From positions 230,874-294,873 of the forward strand of contig NZ_BSFD01000002.1 in the NCBI RefSeq assembly GCF_027922165.1: a stretch of DNA of 64,000 bases, read 5' to 3'. This DNA comes from Brevundimonas intermedia (GTDB lineage: Bacteria; Pseudomonadota; Alphaproteobacteria; Caulobacterales; Caulobacteraceae). Each line of letters opens with the position of its first letter. The first letter of the stretch is position 1. Under the pieces are notes generated by a model. It had not been told where the DNA came from, made no database searches, and was given only the letters and a program-made list of their open reading frames with translations. This document shows, piece after piece, positions 1 to 7,358 of this stretch. The position numbers were made by a program, and so were the translations under genes.

Positions 1-31
1 GGAACTTCGGGGTTTCGCCGCGAACATCACT

Positions 32-532
32 TTGACCGAACAGGCCTCCGTGCTTCGCACGGCTTCGGCGCGAAGCCCTGCCGGCTCAACTTTCCTGTCC
101 CACTCCAGCAAGGACCAGGATCTTGTCGTGGGTGCCACGATCGTCCTGCAGAACCACGGCGCCGTGGTCTACATCGATGAAATCGACCCGGAGATGCCTC
201 CCTACACCACGGACGAAACCGCCAATTTGCTGAAGTCTCGCATCAAGCAGAGCAGCAGGTTCGTTCTTCTGACGAGCAAGAACAGTAAGGAGTCGCGCTG
301 GGTGCCTTGGGAGCTGGGAGTGGCTGACGGCTACAAGGGCCTCGGACAAATCGCTCTGTTTCCGTCCTCGGACGATCTGCACGACTCGACCTGGGCCTCA
401 TGGGAATATCTGGGCCTCTATCGCCGGATCGTTTGGGGCCAGATGAAGGGCAGCGACCAAGACATCTGGATGGTACTAAATCACAAAGCGAACACCGCAA
501 CGCCTCTCCGGAAATGGCTGACGGGTGGGTAG
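32..532 (+). CDS. TIR-domain protein, probably 5'-truncated by the window edge
   Basis: The protein is almost entirely a TIR fold. A first strand with FLSHSSKD is followed by VVYIDEID, then by SRWVPWELG, whose Glu matches the catalytic Glu of NAD-cleaving bacterial TIRs, and then by an EYLGLY segment. Bacterial TIR proteins usually act as NADases or NAD-derived signal producers in antiphage defence; that activity is inferred here. The first possible start is TTG at 32, but the frame stays open to base 1, so the true start may lie outside the window and an N-terminal partner domain cannot be excluded. It ends one base before the stop of the convergent, paralogous TIR gene at 533-1123. No separate effector such as ThsA is visible to its right. 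Confidence 0.8.
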   Translation: MTEQASVLRTASARSPAGSTFLSHSSKDQDLVVGATIVLQNHGAVVYIDEIDPEMPPYTTDETANLLKSRIKQSSRFVLLTSKNSKESRWVPWELGVADGYKGLGQIALFPSSDDLHDSTWASWEYLGLYRRIVWGQMKGSDQDIWMVLNHKANTATPLRKWLTGG

Positions 533-1123
533 CTAGGTCGTGGGTCTAAGCTTATCAGCGCCACGCCGCCATTCATCATAGGACTTGTACGACCCCATCT
601 CCGTGCGTCGTACTTGGTTCACGAATATGCTGGGGCTGCCGCTTAGGTTTGCGAAGTCTATCTTGGGATAAATCTCTAGATACTCTTCGCCTGTGAAGTC
701 GAGTTCGCCCGTTGGAGGGATCAGCGGAAGGATCGCGACGTTGCCGTTATGGCCGTCGAAAAAACCGAGCTCCCACGGCATCCACCTCGACCGCCTCGAA
801 TGTCGGGAAAAGAGATAGAAGCAGGCGTCGCACTTCCTCATACGATGCCGCAACCTCTCTGCCGTAGCGCCGGTGACTGCGTTTCGGTCAAGGTTCGGAT
901 CGCTGATCCAGTCCACGTAGACGGTCTTTCCGGCCTCCTCCAGGATCCGCTTCACCCCCATGACGAGACTAGCGTCCCGAACGGAATGGGAGAGGAAAAT
1001 GTCGAAGCGATCTGTCAGGGCGCTCAGCGCGGAGTCGAGAGCGAGCGCGAACGCCAGCACATGAGCGGGCTCGTCCTCTGCTACGCCAGCGCGAGCGCGG
1101 GCTTGAGCTTCAGTTAGATACAT
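533..1123 (-). CDS. TIR-domain protein, paralogue of its convergent neighbour
   Basis: A short helical N-terminus of about 35 residues (LTEAQARARAGVAEDE and following) leads into a TIR domain with FDIFLSHSVRD, VYVDWISDP, SRWMPWELG and EYLEIYPKI. The order of motifs matches the neighbouring TIR protein, so the two are probably paralogues. The Glu of WELG is present, consistent with an active NAD hydrolase; activity is not proven. ATG at 1123 gives 196 residues; a TTG 36 bases upstream at 1159 would add 12 residues. Neither start has a clear ribosome binding site. The two TIR genes abut tail to tail with no terminator between them, so their transcripts may overlap. Confidence 0.82.
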   Translation of the reverse strand: MYLTEAQARARAGVAEDEPAHVLAFALALDSALSALTDRFDIFLSHSVRDASLVMGVKRILEEAGKTVYVDWISDPNLDRNAVTGATAERLRHRMRKCDACFYLFSRHSRRSRWMPWELGFFDGHNGNVAILPLIPPTGELDFTGEEYLEIYPKIDFANLSGSPSIFVNQVRRTEMGSYKSYDEWRRGADKLRPTT

Positions 1124-1431
1124 ACGGTCAAGCTGAAGCGTAGACCCGCCCGTGTCCAATTGGAGATTGAGTAGGCATCGGAAGTCCGGGGTTCAGCAAC
1201 TCGAAGCGGTTTGACGCCCTGCTCCCCGAAGCGCGATCTTGTTTTTGAAGGACCTGCCGCCGGGAGGCCGACAATGCAGCGGCCTTCATTGCGCTGGGTA
1301 CTGCGGAGAGCGCCACAAGCGAACCAAGAGCGACGGCTCTATAGCGGATGTCAAATCCGGATCTGCGTGAGCGACACTTCCAATCCCTTCCAGCCATATT
1401 CTCTTTAGCAACGGCAGGTCATAACTTCCGC

Positions 1432-2283
1432 ATGGCCTTGCCTTGGGACTTCAGCTCGGACCACTGTCCGGTCGTATACCACTACACCTCGATCGAGGCG
1501 GCGCGGGCGATCGTTGAAAACCGGACCTTTCGGCTCTCCGAGTATACCGCGCTGAACGACGCTTCGGAGTTTTCGTATGCTCGGGATCGACTGATCGGCC
1601 TTATGCGGGATCGACAGGTCTACACGGACCTCACGACCCGCATTTTCGTCGTGTCGGAGCTTGAGGGGCTGACCGCAAACACCGGCCTCATGATCGGGTC
1701 ATTGACTCCTCGGCGCGACGATCTGGGGCAGTGGCGAAGCTACGCGGGCGATGGTGGCGGGTGCGTTCTGGGCTTGGACGCACGGCATCTCGAACACGAC
1801 GCCGGCGTCGCGATCCGGACCGTGGTTTACGACGAAGCCTTGGTCGACCGAATGCTCTGTCTCGGCTTGGGCGTCGTCCAGCAACAGCTAGAGGATGATC
1901 CTGACGATCACCCGACGCTTTCGGACTATGCGCGGCGCCTGTGCGTCGACCTCTTTTCGATGAAACACCCTGGCTTCGCGGACGAGCGCGAAGTGCGGAT
2001 ATCGCGGATGCTAGTTCGCAATGGCGACGGCGCACTCGAGGACGTTGGTGGAAATCGGACGGGCGGAGAAAAGACACCTGCGCTTCCAGTGGGTCTTCGC
2101 GCCGGCCGTTTCGGGCCGACGCGATATGTGGATGTGCCCCTCGCCCGCCAGGATGGTTCGTCGGCGATAGTCAGCGTCGGCATGGGCCCGACCATGTCTG
2201 CGGACGCCGCCCCTGAGGCCAGCGACTTCTTCCAGTCTCACGGGCTCGAAATCTGGCGCTCCTCGCTCCCATACCGGGCTTGA
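1432..2283 (+). CDS. DUF2971-family protein
   Basis: A protein of 283 residues. Its N-terminus, VVYHYTSIEAARAIVENRTF followed by ALNDASEF, is the signature of DUF2971, a family without an assigned activity. A C-terminal segment KHPGFADEREVRI matches the usual charged block of this family. The order His-Tyr-Thr early and an acidic E-R-E late faintly resembles ADP-ribosyltransferase folds; this is only my speculation. The start chosen is the ATG just before the family homology; an in-frame ATG at 1348 would add 28 low-complexity residues. It sits between the TIR pair and the CBASS genes, a typical place for a defence accessory gene. The preceding 308 bases hold no convincing gene. Confidence 0.72.
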   Translation: MALPWDFSSDHCPVVYHYTSIEAARAIVENRTFRLSEYTALNDASEFSYARDRLIGLMRDRQVYTDLTTRIFVVSELEGLTANTGLMIGSLTPRRDDLGQWRSYAGDGGGCVLGLDARHLEHDAGVAIRTVVYDEALVDRMLCLGLGVVQQQLEDDPDDHPTLSDYARRLCVDLFSMKHPGFADEREVRISRMLVRNGDGALEDVGGNRTGGEKTPALPVGLRAGRFGPTRYVDVPLARQDGSSAIVSVGMGPTMSADAAPEASDFFQSHGLEIWRSSLPYRA

Positions 2284-2355
2284 TATTCAGAAAGCCGCTT
2301 CTGCTGGGCCGAAAGGCCCGTTCTGGTGACGGCCCGACCCCGCGATGGCGACCTG

Positions 2356-3075
2356 CTAGCGCTTTATCAAGCCGAATGTCAGAGGCGTCCAAAAGTCGGC
2401 GCGGATCCGAGTGAGACGCAGGACACCTGCGGTATTCAGGCCCCGACTCCAAGCCCGGTTAGTCCAAGTCGGCCCGGCCATAGCCAGACCTCCACTTGCC
2501 TGTGAGCGCAAGGACAGGGTTGCGGCTCCGTCGAAACAGCCGACATCGCCGGCCTTGGGGTTCAACACCCGCCCCTCGAAGACATAGCTGAGGACGGCGT
2601 CCCCGGCTTCGTTCGCCGGCCTTAGTTCAACGGCCTTCAGGGTTGATATCTGATAGCGATCGTCGGCACTTTCGAGTTCGAGATAAATCCGGGCGAAGGT
2701 GGTCCGGATTTTCACCGACACGGGAACCTCGACCAAGTCCGGCAAGGGCCTAGCCAAGTCATCCACGTCGAGAGCGGGTGCGCCAGCCTGTTTGGCCGCC
2801 TCCTTAAGCCGCTCGACGACGGACCAATTCGAGGCGACCACGCCCGACCACTCCCCGTCAAGCTGCGGAGCCTTGCGTTGAAAATAGGGGACAAGCCACA
2901 GCAGCCGCCAGATCGGCGTCGCGACGAAAACCGTCACTAAAAGCGAGGTCAGGCTCATACCGCTTTGCAATGACGGGAGGATTTCGCTTCCGACCAACAA
3001 GCGCGCGCCAATGATCGCGACGCAGATCGCCAAAGCTGCCGTGAGCCAAGCCTTCCAACCCAGAACGGAATGCAT
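2356..3075 (-). CDS. cap15: Cap15-like CBASS effector (two membrane helices plus beta-rich domain)
   Basis: A protein of 239 residues. Two hydrophobic helices (about residues 7-28 and 43-65) are followed by QLDGEWSGVV, which opens a long beta-rich domain to the C-terminus. This is the layout of the SMODS-associated 2TM beta-strand effectors (Cap15), which bind a cyclic nucleotide in the barrel and damage the inner membrane. The ligand cannot be read from the sequence. AAGGGGG lies 5-6 bases before the ATG. The gene is divergent from the CD-NTase gene with 66 bases between the starts, whereas CBASS effectors usually lie in the same operon as the cyclase. That region holds an inverted repeat. 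The assignment rests on architecture and context rather than on a strict motif. Confidence 0.72.
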   Translation of the reverse strand: MHSVLGWKAWLTAALAICVAIIGARLLVGSEILPSLQSGMSLTSLLVTVFVATPIWRLLWLVPYFQRKAPQLDGEWSGVVASNWSVVERLKEAAKQAGAPALDVDDLARPLPDLVEVPVSVKIRTTFARIYLELESADDRYQISTLKAVELRPANEAGDAVLSYVFEGRVLNPKAGDVGCFDGAATLSLRSQASGGLAMAGPTWTNRAWSRGLNTAGVLRLTRIRADFWTPLTFGLIKR

Positions 3076-3101
3076 TTCGCCCCCTTGCGGTCACAATCTT
3101 T

Positions 3102-3119
3102 AACCCTAGATGTAGGGTT
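3102..3119. promoter_or_regulatory. Inverted repeat in the divergent cap15/CD-NTase promoter region
   Basis: AACCCTA, a 4-base spacer and TAGGGTT form a perfect 7-bp dyad between the two divergent starts. On the minus strand a weak promoter can be drawn with TTGTCC at 3137-3132 and TACATC 17 bases on, the latter falling inside the dyad. This would suit an operator that controls effector and cyclase together. No regulator gene is present next to it, so the binding protein is unknown. Confidence 0.4.
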
Positions 3120-3141
3120 CGGGCGCGCTCAGGACAACAAC

Positions 3142-4338
3142 ATGCGGTATAATGCACATCGGCTTCTTCATCAGGCGGCGAATCAACCGTGCCTGAGATG
3201 CGAACTGGTTATCACCGACGCGCAGAAGCACAAACTCCAGACCGCACAGAAGCTGGTCCGCAACGCGCTTCGTGCAGGGCTGCGGGTGGCCGGTGCCTAT
3301 CTGACCCAGGACGAGGTCCCTCTGGTCAAGGCGCACGGGGTTCCGGACCCCGCCGCCCTGTCCTTTACCCCGAAGTTCCGCACCCAAGGATCTTGGGCGT
3401 ACGGCACGCTGAATCAGCCCGCGAAGGCCTGTCAGCAACTCGACCTCGATGACGGCATGTATGTCCCCATGTCGATCGTCGGGCTCAACCCGGCCGTGGC
3501 CTCGAACACGCTGTTCGCGATCGTCGAACGCATCCTGGGCGCCCTCTGCGACGCCCAAGGCTGGACCCTCGACACAAGCAAAAGCATCTGCGTCCGGGTC
3601 GTGATTGATGCGGAAGCGCACCTCGACCTCAACATCTACGCCATCCCTGACGTGAAGATGGCCCTACTTGAAAAAGCCTTTCATGCGGCGGCCAATCGCG
3701 CAATGGACGGCTCCGCGTTCTCGTCCCCGCCGCCCGAAATCCGGCTCGATCCGAGCGAGATCTATGTCGCCCACCGGACTACAGGCTGGGAGCAGTCGGA
3801 CCCGCTGGAACTCGAGGACTGGTTCGTCAATGCGGCGGCGCGTCATGCCAGCTGGACCGACCTAAAGCGGCTTACTCGCTATCTCAAGGCGTGGCGGGAC
3901 TACCACTGGGACAGCTGTCGTTTGAGCTCTCTGGTCCTGATGGTCTGCGCTGTTGAAGCCTTGGACGAAGCCAATACCCCGCCCCAGCCTGGGCGGGACG
4001 ACGACGGGCTGCTGGTGGTGGCCCGCGCCCTGTCCGCCAAGATCGCGGGCGTGGTGTGGAACCCGGTGGTTGACGACAAGGCCCTGAACGACAACTGGAC
4101 CACAACCGAGCAGAACCAGTTCGAACTCAAAGCGCGCGCCCTCGCCAGTGAATTGGACGGTGCTCTCAACAACGAGACCAGCATCTTCAATGTCGTCGAG
4201 CGCTTCCGCAGGCTCTTCGGTCATCGGGTGCCGGACAACGCCGCTCTTGTGTCGCCCATCGCATCCGCAAGCCAGGTGCGCTCCACCGTTGCAGCGCAAA
4301 GCCCATCGCCCCGGGTGGGGTCCCAGACCTCCGGGTGA
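3142..4338 (+). CDS. CD-NTase, cyclic-oligonucleotide synthase of a type II CBASS
   Basis: A protein of 398 residues. The nucleotidyltransferase core shows GSWAYGT (Gly-Ser at 83-84), QLDLDDG (Asp101, Asp103) and a third acidic position in HLDLNIY (Asp162), the metal-binding pattern of cGAS/DncV-like enzymes. It should make a cyclic di- or trinucleotide on phage sensing; the product cannot be predicted here. The last 24 residues look flexible and end in Ser-Gly. A C-terminal Gly suits conjugation by Cap2. ATG at 3142 is preferred because AGGA lies about 7 bases upstream; an in-frame ATG at 3070 would overlap cap15. The stop overlaps the cap2 start as GTGA, so translation is probably coupled. 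Confidence 0.88.
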   Translation: MRYNAHRLLHQAANQPCLRCELVITDAQKHKLQTAQKLVRNALRAGLRVAGAYLTQDEVPLVKAHGVPDPAALSFTPKFRTQGSWAYGTLNQPAKACQQLDLDDGMYVPMSIVGLNPAVASNTLFAIVERILGALCDAQGWTLDTSKSICVRVVIDAEAHLDLNIYAIPDVKMALLEKAFHAAANRAMDGSAFSSPPPEIRLDPSEIYVAHRTTGWEQSDPLELEDWFVNAAARHASWTDLKRLTRYLKAWRDYHWDSCRLSSLVLMVCAVEALDEANTPPQPGRDDDGLLVVARALSAKIAGVVWNPVVDDKALNDNWTTTEQNQFELKARALASELDGALNNETSIFNVVERFRRLFGHRVPDNAALVSPIASASQVRSTVAAQSPSPRVGSQTSG

Positions 4339-6005
4339 CGCCTCTGGAGACCCGCGCTTGGGCGGCCCTCGACGCCGCCCTCAAGGCGCGAGGGTTCGCC
4401 TATGTGCAAAGCCGACGCGGGATCACCCGCTATCGCGGCGACCTCCGGTCGGGGAGGACCACCATCGCGGTCGCGGTCTGCGTGACTGATCCGGTGATGA
4501 CGACGCCACCGAAGATCTATGTCGAAGACCTCGCGATCCGCAGGCGCCTTTTGGCCCACCTGAACGCCGATGACAGCCTCTGCTTCGCCGAGAAAGAGGT
4601 CGAGGAATATGATCCCTACAATGCCGGAGGGGCCATCCTTAGGGTGCTCGAGTCCGCCAAAGAGACGCTCGACCAAGTGCTCCACGCTTCCACGCTCGCC
4701 GACCGCCAAAGGGAGTTCGTCTCCTACTGGAACCCTGACACCTATCTCTATACGGACCTCCCCGCAGGGTTCTCCGGTCGCGCGCGCTGCTGCACCTGGA
4801 ACAGGGTCGGCGGGCGAGACAGTTTGGTGATCACGACACCAGAACGGGTTAGCCGATGGAGCCGGGACAAGCCTGACGATGTACGGCAGGCATATGTGCT
4901 GCGCGGCAACCGCCCTTTCGACATTCGGCGAGGCGGAGGGCCGGGCAAAACCCTCGCCACGCTAAAGACTTGGATCGCGCATTTCGTCGATGAGCCGGAC
5001 GCCATCGCCCACGCATTTGCGCCTGCCTTGGTGGACGAGGGGCACATCATCCTTGCGGCCGAGAACGGGGTCGTCGCCGCGTCATTCAAATGGCCCGAGT
5101 TCGCCAGGATCGCCTATGCGAAAGCGCCCCAGAATCGTCGCGCCCGATCCATATCTCACGGAGAGAACGAGATGACCCTCGATCGTGGCCTTGCCGACAG
5201 CGTCGCTCTCCCGGACTTGGTCAACGGCCGGCTCAGCGCGCCTTCTCCCCTTATCGGAAAGGCCGTCGCAGTCGTGGGCGCGGGCGCAATTGGTTCCCGA
5301 GTCTGCCTAGAGCTGGCGAGGTCCGGCGCCGGTCAATCTCAGCGCCCCATGTTGATCATCGACGGCGATCAGTTCTCGACCGCCAATTTTGGCCGCCATG
5401 TCCTGCCGGTTTCCGCGGTTCGCCTCGCCAAGGCCGGCGCTCTCGCCGCCGAAGTTCGACGGCTCCATCCCGACCTGACGGTGGAGGGCGTGGCCACCGA
5501 CGTGTTCGGGGTCACAGCCCGACTCCAAGACTACGACCTCGTCATCGACGCGACTGGCTCAACACCTGTGGGCCTTCGTCTCAACGATTTGGCCGTAACG
5601 ACCCGCCGCCTAGGCAAGCCCTTCCCCCCGGTGATCCACGCCGCCATCCACGGCAATGGTCTGGCGGCCCAGACCGTGCTGGTCACCCGCTCAGCCCATG
5701 CCTGTCTAAAGTGCTTGCGGCCTAACCACGGCGAACTCAAAGCCAATCCCCTCAAACCCGGCGTGACCACGGCGGTCGAGAGCGGCACCTGCGGCGATGG
5801 CGCTCATATCAACTATGCAGCCCCGGCGCCGATGCTCGCTGCCACCCTTGTCGTTCAAGCCGCCCTTGAATGGGCGGCGGCACCCGACATGCCAGGTCCT
5901 CGCGTCCGCACTCGGGTGCTGGATCTCGAGCATACGGCTCCTCCGAAGGACCGAAACTGGCCCATCGAGCCGCTTTGTCCGGCCTGCCAAGGCCCGGTGA
6001 CTTGA
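4335..6005 (+). CDS. cap2: Cap2, fused E2-E1 ubiquitin-transfer enzyme of CBASS
   Basis: A protein of 556 residues with a GTG start. The N-terminal E2-like half contains NADDSLCFAEK, whose Cys83 is the likely E2 cysteine. The C-terminal ThiF/E1 half starts with AVAVVGAGAIGSRVCLELA, the ATP-binding glycine loop, and includes DLVIDATGS. The probable E1 catalytic cysteine is Cys486 in ESGTCGDG. CLKC and CPAC near the C-terminus look like a zinc knuckle. In type II CBASS, Cap2 activates the C-terminus of the CD-NTase and joins it to a target, which primes the cyclase. It lies between the CD-NTase and cap3 genes with 4-base overlaps on both sides, the canonical order. Confidence 0.92.
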   Translation: MTPLETRAWAALDAALKARGFAYVQSRRGITRYRGDLRSGRTTIAVAVCVTDPVMTTPPKIYVEDLAIRRRLLAHLNADDSLCFAEKEVEEYDPYNAGGAILRVLESAKETLDQVLHASTLADRQREFVSYWNPDTYLYTDLPAGFSGRARCCTWNRVGGRDSLVITTPERVSRWSRDKPDDVRQAYVLRGNRPFDIRRGGGPGKTLATLKTWIAHFVDEPDAIAHAFAPALVDEGHIILAAENGVVAASFKWPEFARIAYAKAPQNRRARSISHGENEMTLDRGLADSVALPDLVNGRLSAPSPLIGKAVAVVGAGAIGSRVCLELARSGAGQSQRPMLIIDGDQFSTANFGRHVLPVSAVRLAKAGALAAEVRRLHPDLTVEGVATDVFGVTARLQDYDLVIDATGSTPVGLRLNDLAVTTRRLGKPFPPVIHAAIHGNGLAAQTVLVTRSAHACLKCLRPNHGELKANPLKPGVTTAVESGTCGDGAHINYAAPAPMLAATLVVQAALEWAAAPDMPGPRVRTRVLDLEHTAPPKDRNWPIEPLCPACQGPVT

Positions 6006-6514
6006 GTTTCGGCCCCCGCAACGTCCTTGTCGAACACATGGTGTTGAGCCGCATCAAGGCCATCGCAGAAGCCGCAGCCTTTCGACACGAGGTCGGTGGG
6101 ATTCTGTTGGGGAGCTATCGTGGCCGCGATCTTCATGTCATCGACGCTTCCGCTCCTCAGAACAGCGACCGTTGGTCCCCGACACGGTTCTGGCGATCTC
6201 CAGCCGGTCACCAGGCCTTTGCGGATGCAGCATGGAGACGGTCTGGCGGTCTGGTAACCCATATTGGCGAATGGCATTCCCACCCGGAACTCCGCCCGAC
6301 CCCCTCGGTGATCGACCGGGCGTCCTGGCTCAAGTCGCGACGTGAGCAGCGACGCCCGCTCGCCTTCCTCATTGTCGGGACCGCCGATGTCTGCGTCTGC
6401 GCCGACGCGGAGCTCGGAACGATCCGGGCGCTTGTCCCCATCGACCAAGACGAAATGGGCGTTCTGTTTGGGCATCCCCTGAGCGATCCATCGCGACCTG
6501 TGACCGTAAGCTAA
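6002..6514 (+). CDS. cap3: Cap3, JAB/MPN-family deconjugating protease of CBASS
   Basis: A protein of about 170 residues with a JAMM metalloprotease core. Glu of HEVGGILLG is followed by GEWHSHPELRPTPSVID, giving the His-x-His and Ser/Asp zinc-binding set. Cap3 removes the CD-NTase from its Cap2-made conjugates and limits activation. I place the start at TTG 6002, overlapping the cap2 stop as TTGA, because the strand RNVLVEHMVL before the catalytic region is expected in the fold. An ATG at 6038 is the alternative and would cut that strand. The stop shares a base with the next start (TAATG). Confidence 0.88.
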   Translation: MSFGPRNVLVEHMVLSRIKAIAEAAAFRHEVGGILLGSYRGRDLHVIDASAPQNSDRWSPTRFWRSPAGHQAFADAAWRRSGGLVTHIGEWHSHPELRPTPSVIDRASWLKSRREQRRPLAFLIVGTADVCVCADAELGTIRALVPIDQDEMGVLFGHPLSDPSRPVTVS

Positions 6515-7167
6515 TGACGAAGGCACGTCTCGATGTTCCCGAAGACTGGATTTCCCGGACGCTGGATCACGCGGTCCAGCGCTATGCGAACCGGACGGGT
6601 GAACTATTCTATTTCAGCATGAAGGGTCACCACGAGGCGGTCCGTCACGCTTACGAGGACCTCGGTGGCGAAGGTCAGTGGTGGATCCCCACCCTCAGCA
6701 ACAATCTGCTCAAGGCCATCGCCCTGACGTTGAACGGCCAGTGGCAGAACGACGTGGTGGAATGGTTGTGCGAAACCCAGGCCTTCGGATCATCAGGTGC
6801 CACGGACTTCTCCAAATTCAGGAAAAGCGCGTCGCCGGAAGCGGTCAACAAGCACGTCCGCCGCCTACGGGGATGCGGCCTCTCGACATTCCCGGAATAC
6901 GCCACGCTCCGGGAACTGCACCTCGTCGCTAATGCGGTGAGGCACGGTCCGGGACGTTCCCTGACCGAACTTTGGGAAGCCCATCCGGAACTGTGGGCAC
7001 CCGATAGCGAGATCATCCGACTGCGCCCTTGGTACATGCCCGCGAAAGAGCCCTTGTCTCAGTTCATCGTCAGCGAGGCTGACATGAACCGATACAACGA
7101 TGCGGTTTGCACCTTCTGGAACCGGGTCGCTGAGGCAGCCCTCACGGAGGGTGAAGGATCAGACTGA
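6514..7167 (+). CDS. Unrecognised protein translationally coupled to the CBASS operon
   Basis: A soluble, helix-rich protein of 217 residues without signal peptide or membrane segment. I do not recognise the family. A segment LHLVANAVRHGPGRS near residue 140 resembles the Asn-x-x-Arg/Lys-His-Gly block of many HEPN-like proteins, but the canonical Arg-x4-6-His RNase motif is not clear. Aromatic clusters occur at QWWIPTL and RPWYMP. Its ATG overlaps the cap3 stop by one base and a strong terminator follows, so it belongs to the same transcript as the cyclase, cap2 and cap3. It may be a second effector, a regulator or a toxin-neutralising part. It is not one of the four standard type II CBASS genes. 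Confidence 0.75.
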   Translation: MTKARLDVPEDWISRTLDHAVQRYANRTGELFYFSMKGHHEAVRHAYEDLGGEGQWWIPTLSNNLLKAIALTLNGQWQNDVVEWLCETQAFGSSGATDFSKFRKSASPEAVNKHVRRLRGCGLSTFPEYATLRELHLVANAVRHGPGRSLTELWEAHPELWAPDSEIIRLRPWYMPAKEPLSQFIVSEADMNRYNDAVCTFWNRVAEAALTEGEGSD

Positions 7168-7303
7168 CCTGCGTCAGCGGTCAAAATTAACAGAGTCCGC
7201 ACCCCAAGATCTCGATACTCGATTTGCTTAGCTACCCGCTCCCGCAAAGCAGACCAGATCGACGACGGCTCAGAGTCACGAGCCGCCATCAAGCCATGAA
7301 AAA

Positions 7304-7336
7304 GCCGCGCGCCCCCAAAGGGCGCGCGGCGAGTTT
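7304..7336. terminator. Strong bidirectional hairpin terminator
   Basis: GCCGCGCGCCC (7304-7314) pairs perfectly with GGGCGCGCGGC (7320-7330) over a 5-base loop. A GTTTT run follows on the plus strand and an A-run precedes it, giving a T-run on the minus strand. It sits between the end of the CBASS operon and the end of the convergent parB-like gene, so it can stop both. Confidence 0.85.
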
Positions 7337-7358
7337 TCGCTCGATCTGTGCGCTGCGG

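Noticed and set aside
1..7167. Thoeris system
   Set aside because: TIR genes are present, but no ThsA-like protein is visible in the window. The left edge is cut, so it cannot be fully excluded.
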